Source: a bacterium
GTDB lineage: Bacteria; Bacteroidota; Bacteroidia; NS11-12g; UBA9320
Direction of reading: 5' to 3'
Assembly: GCA_018223105.1 (NCBI GenBank)
Contig: JAAEYY010000015.1
Coordinates: 1 to 42,128, forward strand
DNA length: 42,128 bases
In this document: positions 1 to 7,409 of the stretch, in pieces
How the letters are laid out: each line of letters opens with the position of its first letter
How positions within the stretch are numbered: position 1 is the first letter of the stretch
Position numbers and translations under genes: made by a program
The notes under the pieces: model-generated
The model's input: the letters and a program-made list of their open reading frames with translations, nothing else
What the model was told of the DNA's origin: nothing
Databases searched by the model: none

Positions 1-1743
1 ATCAAAGCCAATAAATTTCGCTAAATCTTCGGCAGAGTCGAGCTCGAATAAGGTGCAGAAATCGGCGCTGAGTGCTTTCATATCCTGGCCGTATTTGATC
101 ACATCCTCCAACAGTAATTCCGGACTGTTGCGATCTACAAACTCCATTACTTCCGCAGCATTGTATTTCGAAGTGATTTCTCTTGAGATGGACGCTGCGC
201 TGAGTGATTTTAGTTTATGAAGAAGAATGTATAAAGCGCTGGTGTGCAATTCTCCCTGATGCTTGCTGCTTCCCAATTCCTGGAATGCTTTCACCGAAAA
301 TGCAGAAGTTTGGTAGTTTCTAAATTCTCTTCGGTTGTTCAACAAGGCAAAGATCAAACTAGAGTTATCGGTTTGTGTATAGTAACAGATTCCATGCTCG
401 TCGAACCAAGGTTTTTGTGCATCATCTCCAAAGAAGGCGTTGTATACCAAAACATGCGCTAACTCTTCCTGAGAAGCGATTTTCATGTTCAGGTATAAAG
501 CATAGGCATTGTCCAAAGAGAATAATCCGTTTTCTCCAGAACGAAGAGCATAATTCACCTGAAGCGTTTTCACTTTATCGCCTTTCTGACCAAAGTCCAT
601 ACTTTGTCGTGAAACAGCATTTCCTTTAATGTCAGTTACAGGATGCGCCATCGGAATTGCCTCCGACTTAAATACTTTATTTAATAGCTTACCCGAGTTA
701 TTGTCTTTGGTCAAAGCAATATCGAAAGGAAGATTTCCGGCTTCGCTGGCCATTCTGAACTTTCGACTAACCCCTGAACTCAAGGGTAGGGTAGAGCTTT
801 GGTAGATATAATCAATCCCAATCGCAGCAGCAGTAACCAAACTCTTCAATCCAAAATTAGAGTATTGAATGGTGAGCTCATTCGCGTAATACTGCTTCTC
901 TTTCAATAGGTCGCCGAGAGAAGAGTGAGCATAACCTAGTTTAATCACAGGTTCGCCATTGATGATTTGATACATCCCGCCAACAGAAGTGGTATGGGCG
1001 ATTAAAACCTCATCCGCATGCCATTCTTTGATATCGCCAAAATCTTTCGCAAGTCCTTTTAGGATCTCACGCTTGATGCTTCTTTCGGTTTGTTTGTCCG
1101 TGTCTTCCTGACCCAAATTATGCTTTTCAAGCAATCGGTCAATCGCCTCAAAATGATAAGTAGCAACCGATGGAATAGGAATTCCACTGAATACTGCTCT
1201 AATTTTATCTCCGGATTTTAGTCCGTTTTCCTTCTTGAAATTCTCAACGAACTCCTCAAAAGGAGCGGTGATTTGTGAAGCTTCTCTTTTTAAGTACTCA
1301 ATTTTTTCTTCATCCGATTCCATAGTGCTCAATGCCTTGTTGAGGTCGGTTTTGAATTCCGGGCTCGCCATTAAACACTGGAAATTCAGTTCAACAAAAT
1401 CGGCAAAAACATAAGTTGGATTGTCTTTATCCTCATTGATCTTTACAAACTGATTCGGGCCAAAAACCTGAAACAACTTCGACAAAAACTGATTGATTTG
1501 TGAAAGATCCACACCGGTGATCACCAACTCAGGCTTGTTATTGCTCGGGTTGATTCTATTTCGGTGGATGTACTCATATCCCTGTAAAACCTCAATAACA
1601 GCCTGACCTCCAACTGCTCCTGTTCCTCCAAAGAAGATCATTTTGAAACTGTATGGATCTACAGATTTGCTTGCAGCAAGCTCTTTTAGTTTTAAGAAAT
1701 AAGATTGATTTTTATATCGGATAAAGTCGTCTTTCGAAATCAT
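1..1743 (-). CDS. Rossmann-like protein of unknown function, C-terminus cut by window edge
   Basis: The frame is open from an ATG at 1743 down to base 1, so at least 581 residues are present and the C-terminus is missing. I do not recognise the family. Near residues 39-46 it has a glycine-rich FGGTGAVGGQ motif after a hydrophobic strand, the usual look of a dinucleotide-binding Rossmann turn. Further on are long soluble stretches with no signal peptide or membrane segment, so it is probably cytoplasmic. A TATTTTTG -7-like element lies about 25 bases upstream of the ATG, which supports this start and suggests the gene has its own promoter. The next gene upstream (1848-2417, same strand) is about 100 bases away. 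A nucleotide-dependent oxidoreductase or epimerase is an inference from the motif alone. Confidence 0.8.
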   Translation of the reverse strand, partial: MISKDDFIRYKNQSYFLKLKELAASKSVDPYSFKMIFFGGTGAVGGQAVIEVLQGYEYIHRNRINPSNNKPELVITGVDLSQINQFLSKLFQVFGPNQFVKINEDKDNPTYVFADFVELNFQCLMASPEFKTDLNKALSTMESDEEKIEYLKREASQITAPFEEFVENFKKENGLKSGDKIRAVFSGIPIPSVATYHFEAIDRLLEKHNLGQEDTDKQTERSIKREILKGLAKDFGDIKEWHADEVLIAHTTSVGGMYQIINGEPVIKLGYAHSSLGDLLKEKQYYANELTIQYSNFGLKSLVTAAAIGIDYIYQSSTLPLSSGVSRKFRMASEAGNLPFDIALTKDNNSGKLLNKVFKSEAIPMAHPVTDIKGNAVSRQSMDFGQKGDKVKTLQVNYALRSGENGLFSLDNAYALYLNMKIASQEELAHVLVYNAFFGDDAQKPWFDEHGICYYTQTDNSSLIFALLNNRREFRNYQTSAFSVKAFQELGSSKHQGELHTSALYILLHKLKSLSAASISREITSKYNAAEVMEFVDRNSPELLLEDVIKYGQDMKALSADFCTLFELDSAEDLAKFIGFD

Positions 1744-1765
1744 ATGCCTCGCTTAAAAAGGGCGA

Positions 1766-1773
1766 CAAAAATA
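1766..1773 (-). promoter_or_regulatory. -7 promoter element (TATTTTTG) for the Rossmann-like gene
   Basis: On the minus strand this reads TATTTTTG, matching the Bacteroidota sigma-A -7 consensus TAnnTTTG. The start codon at 1743 would lie about 20 bases downstream of the predicted transcript start. I see no clear -33 TTG at normal spacing. Confidence 0.45.
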
Positions 1774-1847
1774 CATAATTGTTAGGTTGAAGACCTTACG
1801 GTTTCAGGGAAATATTGAATTGAAGGAATTGCCTCTTTCTATTCAGC

Positions 1848-2417
1848 TTAGAGCGATTTGCTGAAGGCCTTAAGCGGAGTAAACAAGGCGATCTTTTCTT
1901 CCTTGGTCTGCATGGTTTCCGGATTGCCGGTATGTAAGATCTTAGCACGAAGATTATTTAATAGTGCTTTGTCTTCTTGGTTGAGGCCGATGGTCCAAAT
2001 TGCTTTGACCGGTTCCAGGTTTAAACCCCTCTGCAATTCATTGCTGCTCACAATCTGCTGTGCCATATGTGAAATGTTTAAAGACTCGATGATCTTGGTG
2101 AAGTTAGATTGATCTTGAGTGAGGTCTTGTAAAATAGCAGCATCGCAAATCACAATGCTGGAATGGTGAATTTTTTCTAGTTGTTTTTTAGGTGGCGATG
2201 GGATAGGAGCTTCTTCCTCAGCTTTTACCTCTTCTTTTACAGGTGGTTTTTCCGGTACAGGAGCTTTTGCCTCCGGTGATGGCGTGGGATCTTGAGATTT
2301 AGTTTCGGGAGCTAAAGTGTCTTTGTCCCCTTTTTTTTCGGGCTCTCCACGGTCTTCCTTCATCACTACCAACTCCTTAAATAGAAGGTCTAAATCGTCT
2401 TTTTCTAATGGTTCCAC
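1848..2417 (-). CDS. Hypothetical protein with Pro/Glu/Lys-rich linker
   Basis: A 189-residue protein with a GTG start; no other start lies close by, the next Met being residue 19. Residues about 20-80 are low-complexity, rich in P, E and K (runs such as PEKPPVKEEVKAEEEAPIP), and probably disordered. The rest is a compact domain containing SSIVICDAAI and, near residue 140, IWTIGLNQEDKALLNNL. The size and the combination of linker plus small alpha/beta domain recall accessory subunits such as a DNA polymerase III psi-like protein, but the similarity is too weak to name it. It is divergent from ilvE across 56 bases. Function unknown. Confidence 0.7.
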   Translation of the reverse strand: MEPLEKDDLDLLFKELVVMKEDRGEPEKKGDKDTLAPETKSQDPTPSPEAKAPVPEKPPVKEEVKAEEEAPIPSPPKKQLEKIHHSSIVICDAAILQDLTQDQSNFTKIIESLNISHMAQQIVSSNELQRGLNLEPVKAIWTIGLNQEDKALLNNLRAKILHTGNPETMQTKEEKIALFTPLKAFSKSL

Positions 2418-2437
2418 GAAGCAAAATTAGCAGAGAA

Positions 2438-2453
2438 TGAGCATAATTGCTCA
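2438..2453. promoter_or_regulatory. Inverted repeat in the divergent region before ilvE
   Basis: TGAGCA-TAAT-TGCTCA is a perfect 6-bp inverted repeat with a 4-base spacer. It lies in the 56-base gap between the divergent hypothetical gene and ilvE. A regulator operator is possible, but no regulator is visible nearby and chance is not excluded. Confidence 0.3.
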
Positions 2454-2473
2454 GATAGTCCTTAATTTGAAGC

Positions 2474-3520
2474 GTGGAATTGGATGTGAGAAAAATAAAA
2501 GAATCGGGAATTGATAAGATGGACCTTACAAATCTCGAATTCGGAATGCTTTTTACAGATCACATGATCGAGTGTGATTATAAAGATGGAAAGTGGGGAA
2601 AGTTTCAAATTAAACCGGTGGAAGCGCTTAGTCTTCATCCGGCTACGCATGTGTTCCACTATGGTCAAGCAGTATTTGAAGGGCTTAAAGCCTATAAAAC
2701 TGAAAAGGGAATCAATCTCTTTAGGGTGAAGGATAACTTAGCTCGTTTAAATACTTCTCTAGAACGTATGGCTATGCCTCAGATTGATGAGCAAAAGGTA
2801 CTTGATGCCATGCTACATTGGTTGGAGATGGACAAAGAATGGGTTCCGGGCAAAGAATACGGTAGCTTATATATACGACCTTTTGTTATTTCGACTTCAT
2901 CGATGTTAAGAGCGGTTCCAAGCAAAGAGTACAAGTTTATCTTGATTGCCGGACCTGTTGGATTCTATTATTCCGAACCGATTAAGGTGAAGCTCGAGCG
3001 TAAATATGCCCGTGCCAGCGAAGGTGGAGTGGGGTATGCAAAAGCTGCCGGTAATTACGGTGCTGCCTTTATGCCAACCAATTTAGGAAAAGAAGAAGGC
3101 TTTGATCAGTTGATCTGGACCGATAGAAGTGAGGATGCCAACATTGAAGAGCTCGGTTCTGCGAATCTCTTTATGGTGATCGACGGCGTTTTCTATACTC
3201 CGGAATTACACGATAGTATTCTGGCGGGAATTACCCGAAAAAGCATTGTGCAGATTATCCGAGATTTAGGATATACCTGTATAGAGGATAAAATTCCGAC
3301 TGAAATGCTGGAGGATGCTTTGGAGCAAGACATGGTTGATTGTATGTTCGCTTCAGGAACTGCAGCGGCAATTACTTATATCAACGAAGTTCAAATCGAC
3401 GGGAATAATTATCAATTAGATTCTCCTTCCTACGAAGCTGTAAAGAAAATCAAGGAGCGATTATTTGCTATTCGCTATAATGAGGTAGAAGATCCTTATG
3501 GCTGGAATTTGATGCTCTAA
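2474..3520 (+). CDS. ilvE: Branched-chain amino acid aminotransferase
   Basis: Transfers the amino group between glutamate and the 2-keto acids of Leu, Ile and Val (EC 2.6.1.42), a PLP enzyme of fold class IV in the cytoplasm. At 348 residues it matches the longer BCAT type. The sequence shows HVFHYGQAVFEGLKAY near residues 60-75, the catalytic lysine at K190 in YAKAAGNYGAAF, and the late GTAAAITYINEV phosphate-binding segment. The start is GTG and is the first in-frame start after a stop; an ATG at 2519 (residue 16) is the alternative. Family members usually have an N-terminal extension before DFxNLxFG, which favours the longer form. It stands alone and is convergent with the next gene, the two stop codons abutting with no gap. 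Confidence 0.96.
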   Translation: MELDVRKIKESGIDKMDLTNLEFGMLFTDHMIECDYKDGKWGKFQIKPVEALSLHPATHVFHYGQAVFEGLKAYKTEKGINLFRVKDNLARLNTSLERMAMPQIDEQKVLDAMLHWLEMDKEWVPGKEYGSLYIRPFVISTSSMLRAVPSKEYKFILIAGPVGFYYSEPIKVKLERKYARASEGGVGYAKAAGNYGAAFMPTNLGKEEGFDQLIWTDRSEDANIEELGSANLFMVIDGVFYTPELHDSILAGITRKSIVQIIRDLGYTCIEDKIPTEMLEDALEQDMVDCMFASGTAAAITYINEVQIDGNNYQLDSPSYEAVKKIKERLFAIRYNEVEDPYGWNLML

Positions 3521-3967
3521 TTACCAGGTGTGGTCCTCCACAATTTTCCAGGTATCTTTCTCAATTTCCTGAAATGTTAGGATGAAACGGCCTTGCACTG
3601 TGTCGTAGCGATGGATGGTCCAGGCGCCCTCAACTTGTAAATAAGGAATACGATCTTGATAGATGGTATCCACCTGAAAAGTAAGCCTTCCCATGTCATC
3701 CCGATTTGGGAAAGATTTCTGGTAACTCGACCTTAAAGTTTCATAACCGTGCATAGTTCCGGTTCTTCCCGAGAAGCGCAAATTATCCGATCTCCAATAC
3801 CCTTGCATGAAGCCGTCGATGTCGCCGCGGTTCCAGGCATCAATTTGTTCAGCTAGAATGTTTTGAACGGTCTCAATGTCTGTGGTGTCGGGCTTTTTCG
3901 CGGGTTGACCACAAGAAATAACAAGGCTCAGAAGAAAGAGTGAACTAAATACTACACGATTATTCAT
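3521..3967 (-). CDS. NTF2/SnoaL-like (DUF4440-type) lipoprotein
   Basis: A 148-residue protein with a lipoprotein signal peptide ending in a lipobox (LSLVISCG, Cys near residue 19). The rest resembles the NTF2-like fold of the DUF4440/SnoaL group: an opening helix with AWNRGDIDGFMQGYW, then strands RFSGRTGTMHG, RLTFQVDTIY, QVEGAWTIHR and GRFILTFQE, and the terminal DTWKIVEDHTW typical of these families. Such domains bind small hydrophobic ligands or act as enzymes; no catalytic set can be assigned here. It is probably anchored to the periplasmic or outer face of a membrane. Its stop codon abuts that of ilvE. Confidence 0.85.
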   Translation of the reverse strand: MNNRVVFSSLFLLSLVISCGQPAKKPDTTDIETVQNILAEQIDAWNRGDIDGFMQGYWRSDNLRFSGRTGTMHGYETLRSSYQKSFPNRDDMGRLTFQVDTIYQDRIPYLQVEGAWTIHRYDTVQGRFILTFQEIEKDTWKIVEDHTW

Positions 3968-4023
3968 ATATGTAAAGTAAAAGAAGAATAATGGTATTTA
4001 CAAGAGCTTATATTGCGCCATAA

Positions 4024-4059
4024 TTCCAGAAAATGGAATTGTTTTTCCATATACGGGAA
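4024..4059 (+). promoter_or_regulatory. Paired TTCC-N7-GGAA palindromes, putative activator (UAS) sites, copy 1
   Basis: Two inverted repeats of form TTCC-N7-GGAA, at 4024-4038 and 4045-4059, start exactly 21 bases apart, about two helical turns. The proximal one begins 68 bases upstream of the -24 GG of the sigma-54-like promoter at 4111. The same palindrome occurs at the same distance in the second copy. Enhancer-binding proteins that activate sigma-54 bind such upstream palindromes; the assignment is inference. Confidence 0.5.
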
Positions 4060-4110
4060 AAAGCCCGGATGCTTAAAAAGTTAAGTGTCTGATAATCAGT
4101 GATGAAGCTG

Positions 4111-4126
4111 TTGGCACAGTATTAGC
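4111..4126 (+). promoter_or_regulatory. Sigma-54-like -24/-12 promoter, copy 1
   Basis: TTGGCACAGTATTAGC carries the invariant GG and GC dinucleotides with ten bases between them, as in the sigma-54 consensus TGGCACRNNNNTTGC. The one departure is TAGC in place of TTGC. The predicted transcript start is near 4138, which is exactly the first base of a 5' hairpin. Confidence 0.6.
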
Positions 4127-4137
4127 TGTTATAGAGA

Positions 4138-4238
4138 TGTACCGCAAGGTACACATGGTTAATAATTTTCATCATAAGTAGTAGTTTAGTATTTTATCTT
4201 TGAAATTAAGTCCTGGCCTATATGGCCGGGACTTTTTT
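4138..4238 (+). ncRNA. Putative small RNA, copy 1 (5' GNRA hairpin, 3' intrinsic terminator)
   Basis: The predicted transcript is about 100 nt. It opens with a 6-bp stem closed by a GCAA (GNRA) tetraloop at 4138-4153, continues through an A/U-rich single-stranded stretch to about 4207, and ends in an 11-bp hairpin plus T-run at 4208-4238. It sits just downstream of a sigma-54-like promoter and does not encode a recognisable protein. An 8-codon reading frame (MVNNFHHK) at 4155-4181 is the only mini-ORF. It is identical to copy 2 except for a compensating base pair in the terminator stem. I do not recognise the RNA family. A TATCTTTG at 4195-4202 could be a vegetative -7 element, but it would give a transcript of little more than the terminator. 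Confidence 0.6.
4208..4238 (+). terminator. Intrinsic terminator, sRNA copy 1
   Basis: AAGTCCTGGCC, loop TATAT, GGCCGGGACTT, then six T. The stem is 11 bp with one wobble pair. Pair 4216:4226 is G-C here and A-T in copy 2. Confidence 0.85.
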
Positions 4239-4373
4239 ATTATGGCGATTTGCAAAAATAGCAAAAGGATTGAATCAAGCTCCCACGGTCATAAAAACCT
4301 AAACTCAAAAATCATATACGAGAATCTACATTATCCGGTTTCTCAATCCCGAAAATATTTATTAGAGCTGATA

Positions 4374-4388
4374 TTCCCTTTGTGGGAA
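4374..4388 (+). promoter_or_regulatory. TTCC-N7-GGAA palindrome, putative activator site, copy 2
   Basis: TTCC at 4374-4377 and GGAA at 4385-4388 with a 7-base spacer. It starts 68 bases upstream of the -24 GG at 4442, the same distance as in copy 1, although the surrounding bases have diverged. A degenerate half-match (TTCT-N7-GAAA, 4340-4354) lies further upstream. Confidence 0.5.
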
Positions 4389-4439
4389 AGAATAATATGG
4401 CTTAAAGTTGTAAGTCATTGGTAATCAATAGTGAAGCTG

Positions 4440-4455
4440 TTGGCACAGATTTAGC
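4440..4455 (+). promoter_or_regulatory. Sigma-54-like -24/-12 promoter, copy 2
   Basis: TTGGCACAGATTTAGC. Same GG/GC spacing as copy 1, with two substitutions confined to the unconstrained spacer. The predicted start is near 4467, the first base of the hairpin. Confidence 0.6.
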
Positions 4456-4466
4456 GAATAAAGAGA

Positions 4467-4567
4467 TGTACCGCAAGGTACACATGGTTAATAATTTTCA
4501 TCATAAGTAGTAGTTTAGTATTTTATCTTTGAAATTAAGTCCTGACCTATATGGTCGGGACTTTTTT
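4467..4567 (+). ncRNA. Putative small RNA, copy 2
   Basis: Nearly identical to copy 1: the same 5' stem-loop with GCAA tetraloop (4467-4482), the same A/U-rich middle with the MVNNFHHK mini-ORF (4484-4510), and the same terminator. Only 4545 (A instead of G) and 4555 (T instead of C) differ, and these face each other in the terminator stem. It points toward the convergent helicase gene at 4663, so its terminator also separates the two transcripts. Confidence 0.6.
4537..4567 (+). terminator. Intrinsic terminator, sRNA copy 2
   Basis: AAGTCCTGACC, loop TATAT, GGTCGGGACTT, then a T-run. Pairing is kept relative to copy 1 by a double substitution. Confidence 0.85.
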
Positions 4568-4662
4568 ATTTAGGCTCTTTTTAGAATTGGCAAAAGATGA
4601 GGCACACCTTTTCCCGGCTCTGTTTAACTAAACTTAAAATTGTTGATGAGAGTATCGAAGCT

Positions 4663-6150
4663 CTAGTCTTTACGCCTCTTCGATTTATTATATGAACCTC
4701 CACGGCCGCCTTTAGACTTGCCTTTGAAGTTTCCGCTTCTGTTGCGATCTCTGTCGCCTCGGCCTCTTCCTCCTCGGCCTCTTCCTCGAGCTCTTCTTTT
4801 GCTGCGATGTTCGGTTTGAACCTTGTGAAAGTCTTGATTCAGGTCTTTACTATCACCTGTATTTACTTTCTCCAGCTCTCTTGCTACTAGTTTAGCAACA
4901 AGCTCCTCTTTGCTGAGATTACCAAAAATCATTAATGCTTTTGAAAGCAGTTCTTCATCCAGGTTACTTTTAGGATGTTTCGCTAGTACATCAATACACC
5001 ATTTCTCGATACGTACACTTTCGATGGCATCGCTATTTGGGATAAGTACTTGTTCGAAATCGATTTGAAGATCTTTAGCAAGAAATTTAAGTTTTCTTAC
5101 GTCTCTAGAGTTCACAAAAGCGATAGAAGTTCCGGTTTTACCCGCTCTTGCAGTTCTTCCACTTCGGTGAGTGTAATACTGAGCTTCATCCGGAAGGCTG
5201 TAATGAAATACGTGAGTTAGATCATTCACATCGATCCCTCTCGCAGCAACATCAGTAGCTACCAGAATATCTAATTGATGATTTTTGAATCTACCCATTA
5301 CCTTATCTCGCTGTGCTTGAGAAAGGTCGCCGTGAAGTGCATCTGCATTGTATTTCTTGCGAGCCAATGCTTCTGCTAATTCTTGTGTATCGTTTCTTGT
5401 TCTGCAAAAGACAACGCAACGCATTTCAGGATCAATATCCATAAAGCGCATTAAAGCATCTCGTTTGGTTTTATTCTCAACCTGAACATATTGATGTGCA
5501 ATATTGGTGTTAACACGATCTTCCCTGTTGATTTGGATCTCATAGGGATTGTCCATGTAGTTATTTACAATATGCTTGATCTCTTTTGGCATGGTAGCCG
5601 AAAACAACCAGGTGATTTTTTCATCTGGGGTATGTTTTAGGATTTCATCCAGCTCTTCCTTGAATCCCATGTTTACCATTTCATCGGCTTCATCCAGAAT
5701 GAGGTACTGAAGTTGCTCCAGATTCACCGCTTTTCTGCGAATGAGATCCAGTAGTCTACCCGGAGTAGCGATAATTACATGGCGAGGCTTTTTTAAAGCT
5801 TTCATTTGAACTACAATAGAAGCTCCTCCGTATACGGCCAAGACATTAACTCTCTTGAGGTATTTGCTGTAAAGTTCTATTTGCTCTGCGATTTGCTGAC
5901 CCAACTCCCGGGTAGGAGCTAAGATTAATCCTTGGGTGTTTGGATTGTCGGCATCCAAGAGTTCGAGTAGCGGTAGTCCGAAGGCTGCCGTTTTACCGGT
6001 ACCTGTTTGAGCCAAGCCGATAAAATCGCGGTCAGCGCTTAATAAAACAGGAATTGCTTCTTTCTGAATGTCGGTGGGTTTTTCAAAACCAAGTTGTTCA
6101 ATTGCTTTTAGAACCTGGCTTGAAAGACCGAGTTGATCAAATGTTGTCAA
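4663..6150 (-). CDS. deaD: DEAD-box ATP-dependent RNA helicase (DeaD/CsdA-like)
   Basis: Unwinds RNA duplexes using ATP; family members act in ribosome assembly, mRNA decay and cold adaptation. At 495 residues all core motifs are present: Q motif FEKPTDIQ (22-29), AQTGTGKT (47-54), PTREL, TPGR, DEAD (153-156), SAT, CRTRNDTQELA, ATDVAARGID and HRSGRTARAG. After residue about 445 comes a basic tail full of RG/RGG and Lys/Arg repeats, a common RNA-binding extension. The start is TTG (MTTFDQLGLS); no ATG is near and homologues begin at the same distance from the Q motif. The substituted motif VI (RSGRTARAG rather than RIGRTGRAG) is seen in the CsdA branch. It is convergent with the sRNA pair. Confidence 0.93.
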   Translation of the reverse strand: MTTFDQLGLSSQVLKAIEQLGFEKPTDIQKEAIPVLLSADRDFIGLAQTGTGKTAAFGLPLLELLDADNPNTQGLILAPTRELGQQIAEQIELYSKYLKRVNVLAVYGGASIVVQMKALKKPRHVIIATPGRLLDLIRRKAVNLEQLQYLILDEADEMVNMGFKEELDEILKHTPDEKITWLFSATMPKEIKHIVNNYMDNPYEIQINREDRVNTNIAHQYVQVENKTKRDALMRFMDIDPEMRCVVFCRTRNDTQELAEALARKKYNADALHGDLSQAQRDKVMGRFKNHQLDILVATDVAARGIDVNDLTHVFHYSLPDEAQYYTHRSGRTARAGKTGTSIAFVNSRDVRKLKFLAKDLQIDFEQVLIPNSDAIESVRIEKWCIDVLAKHPKSNLDEELLSKALMIFGNLSKEELVAKLVARELEKVNTGDSKDLNQDFHKVQTEHRSKRRARGRGRGGRGRGDRDRNRSGNFKGKSKGGRGGSYNKSKRRKD

Positions 6151-6220
6151 GGGAAAGTATTAGATGAGAATTAAAAATGGCTGCAAATGTCGGTTTTTAA
6201 TATGAGATTACAGCGATATT

Positions 6221-6270
6221 AAAAAGTTAAGCGGCTAATGACTTGATCAGTAGCCGCTCTAATATTTTTT
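6221..6270. terminator. Bidirectional-type terminator hairpin
   Basis: AGCGGCTA at 6230-6237 pairs with TAGCCGCT at 6251-6258 (8 bp, 13-base loop). On the minus strand it is followed by TTAACTTTTT and so fits the 3' end of the desaturase transcript. On the plus strand a run of Ts follows as well. Confidence 0.65.
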
Positions 6271-6299
6271 GTATCAGTTTATTAAGGTTAAATCGAGCA

Positions 6300-7391
6300 C
6301 TAAATTCGATTCATTCCTAAATTATGCAATAACTTGAAATGTCCCAGAACTGCACCTGCAAAAGTGCGCTTCTGGTAGTATGGAATGTTGTATTCCTGAG
6401 CTGTACTCTTTACGATCTTCGAAATATTTCGGTAATGAACATGACAAATATTCGGAAACAGATGATGTTCAATTTGATAATTCAAGCCTCCAATCAACCA
6501 TGAAAACACCACACTTTTATTTGCAAAGTTTGATGTGGTTAGTAATTGATGAATAGCCCAGTTGTTTTCTACACTACCTGTTTCATCCGGTTTGAAGAAA
6601 TGCGTATCTTCAGTTACATGAGCCGGTTGGAAAATTAATGCCAAGGTCAGTCCACACAAGAAATGCATGGTAAGGAATCCAATCAGAACTTGCCACCAAG
6701 GTAGTGGTACAAATATCATTGGCAATACCAAGAATAAAGCAACATACCAAAGTTTATGGATGATCACTTGCGTTAAGGCTTTTCTAAAGGTTAATCCTTG
6801 AGTTTTTAACAGTCCTTCTTTGTTATATCGACTTACTAGCTCAAAATCTTTTCCCGTAAACCAGAAAAGGGTTAGTAAACCGTATAAAAAGGGTGCATAC
6901 AGAATTTGAAACTTGTAAATAGGTTTATGATCCTGATCCGGTGAAAAACGCATTACCGGTCTGGCAATGTCTTCATCGAATTCGTGAATATTAGTGAACG
7001 AATGATGCAATACATTGTGTTGTATTTTCCAATTGACATGATAACCGCCAAGGAAATTAACTAGAAATCCTAAGGCTTTATTCACCTTTTGATTTCTAGA
7101 ATACGAACCGTGGTTTGCATCATGCATGATACTCAAACCAATACCTGACATTCCGCCGGCCATTAAGACCCACATTAACATCATCATCCAAAAACTGGTA
7201 ATTACTCCACTGATTAGCAGTACCAAGGGCGTGAAATACAATAAAATCATAAACACAGTTTTGATTACCATATTGGTATTTGCGTGCTTGGAGATCTTCT
7301 CGTCCCTGAAATACTGATCAACTTTTTTGCGGAGAACCTGAATGAATTCGGGCCGATCAGCCCTATTAAATTTAACTGTTGGTATACCCAT
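6300..7391 (-). CDS. Membrane fatty acid desaturase (acyl-CoA / front-end type)
   Basis: A di-iron membrane enzyme that introduces a double bond into acyl chains. With the ATG at 7391 it has 363 residues and starts MGIPTVKFNRADRPEF. The three His boxes are clear: HDANH (90-94), HNVLHH (125-130) and QIEHH (306-310). The Q in the third box is typical of the delta-5/6 (front-end, linoleoyl-CoA-like) group, but no fused cytochrome b5 domain is present. Hydrophobic segments lie near residues 43-90 and 170-250. A longer GTG-started frame reaches 7439, but a TATTTTTG -7 element at 7410-7417 falls inside that extension, so the shorter start is preferred. It lies between two RNA helicase genes, which hints at a shared role in low-temperature adjustment (inference). 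Confidence 0.92.
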   Translation of the reverse strand: MGIPTVKFNRADRPEFIQVLRKKVDQYFRDEKISKHANTNMVIKTVFMILLYFTPLVLLISGVITSFWMMMLMWVLMAGGMSGIGLSIMHDANHGSYSRNQKVNKALGFLVNFLGGYHVNWKIQHNVLHHSFTNIHEFDEDIARPVMRFSPDQDHKPIYKFQILYAPFLYGLLTLFWFTGKDFELVSRYNKEGLLKTQGLTFRKALTQVIIHKLWYVALFLVLPMIFVPLPWWQVLIGFLTMHFLCGLTLALIFQPAHVTEDTHFFKPDETGSVENNWAIHQLLTTSNFANKSVVFSWLIGGLNYQIEHHLFPNICHVHYRNISKIVKSTAQEYNIPYYQKRTFAGAVLGHFKLLHNLGMNRI

Positions 7392-7409
7392 AAAGAGTTT
7401 TAAAAGCGA

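Larger units (their letters stand above)
4045..4240 (+). repeat. Tandem duplicated regulatory-RNA unit, copy 1
   Basis: This stretch aligns without gaps to 4374-4569 at a constant offset of 329 bases. From 4138 to 4240 the copies differ at only two bases. The -24/-12 promoter bases match, whereas the promoter spacer, the stretch before the predicted start and the region further upstream have diverged. That pattern suggests an old duplication under selection. Confidence 0.85.
4374..4569 (+). repeat. Tandem duplicated regulatory-RNA unit, copy 2
   Basis: Second copy of the unit at 4045-4240, offset 329 bases with no insertion or deletion from the palindrome to the terminator. The 130 or so bases between the units (4241-4373) show no clear similarity to the region preceding copy 1. 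Confidence 0.85.

Noticed and set aside
244..629. Two plus-strand frames of 72 and 84 codons
   Set aside because: They are antisense to the open minus-strand Rossmann-like gene, whose reading frame is continuous here.
4195..4202. TATCTTTG as a vegetative -7 promoter inside the sRNA
   Set aside because: It would start transcription at the terminator and give about 30 nt; the sigma-54 layout explains the conserved region better. Kept only as an alternative.
4200..4424. 74-codon plus-strand frame across the non-coding island
   Set aside because: It starts inside the first terminator hairpin, has no promoter or family resemblance, and is not preserved around the second copy of the repeat.
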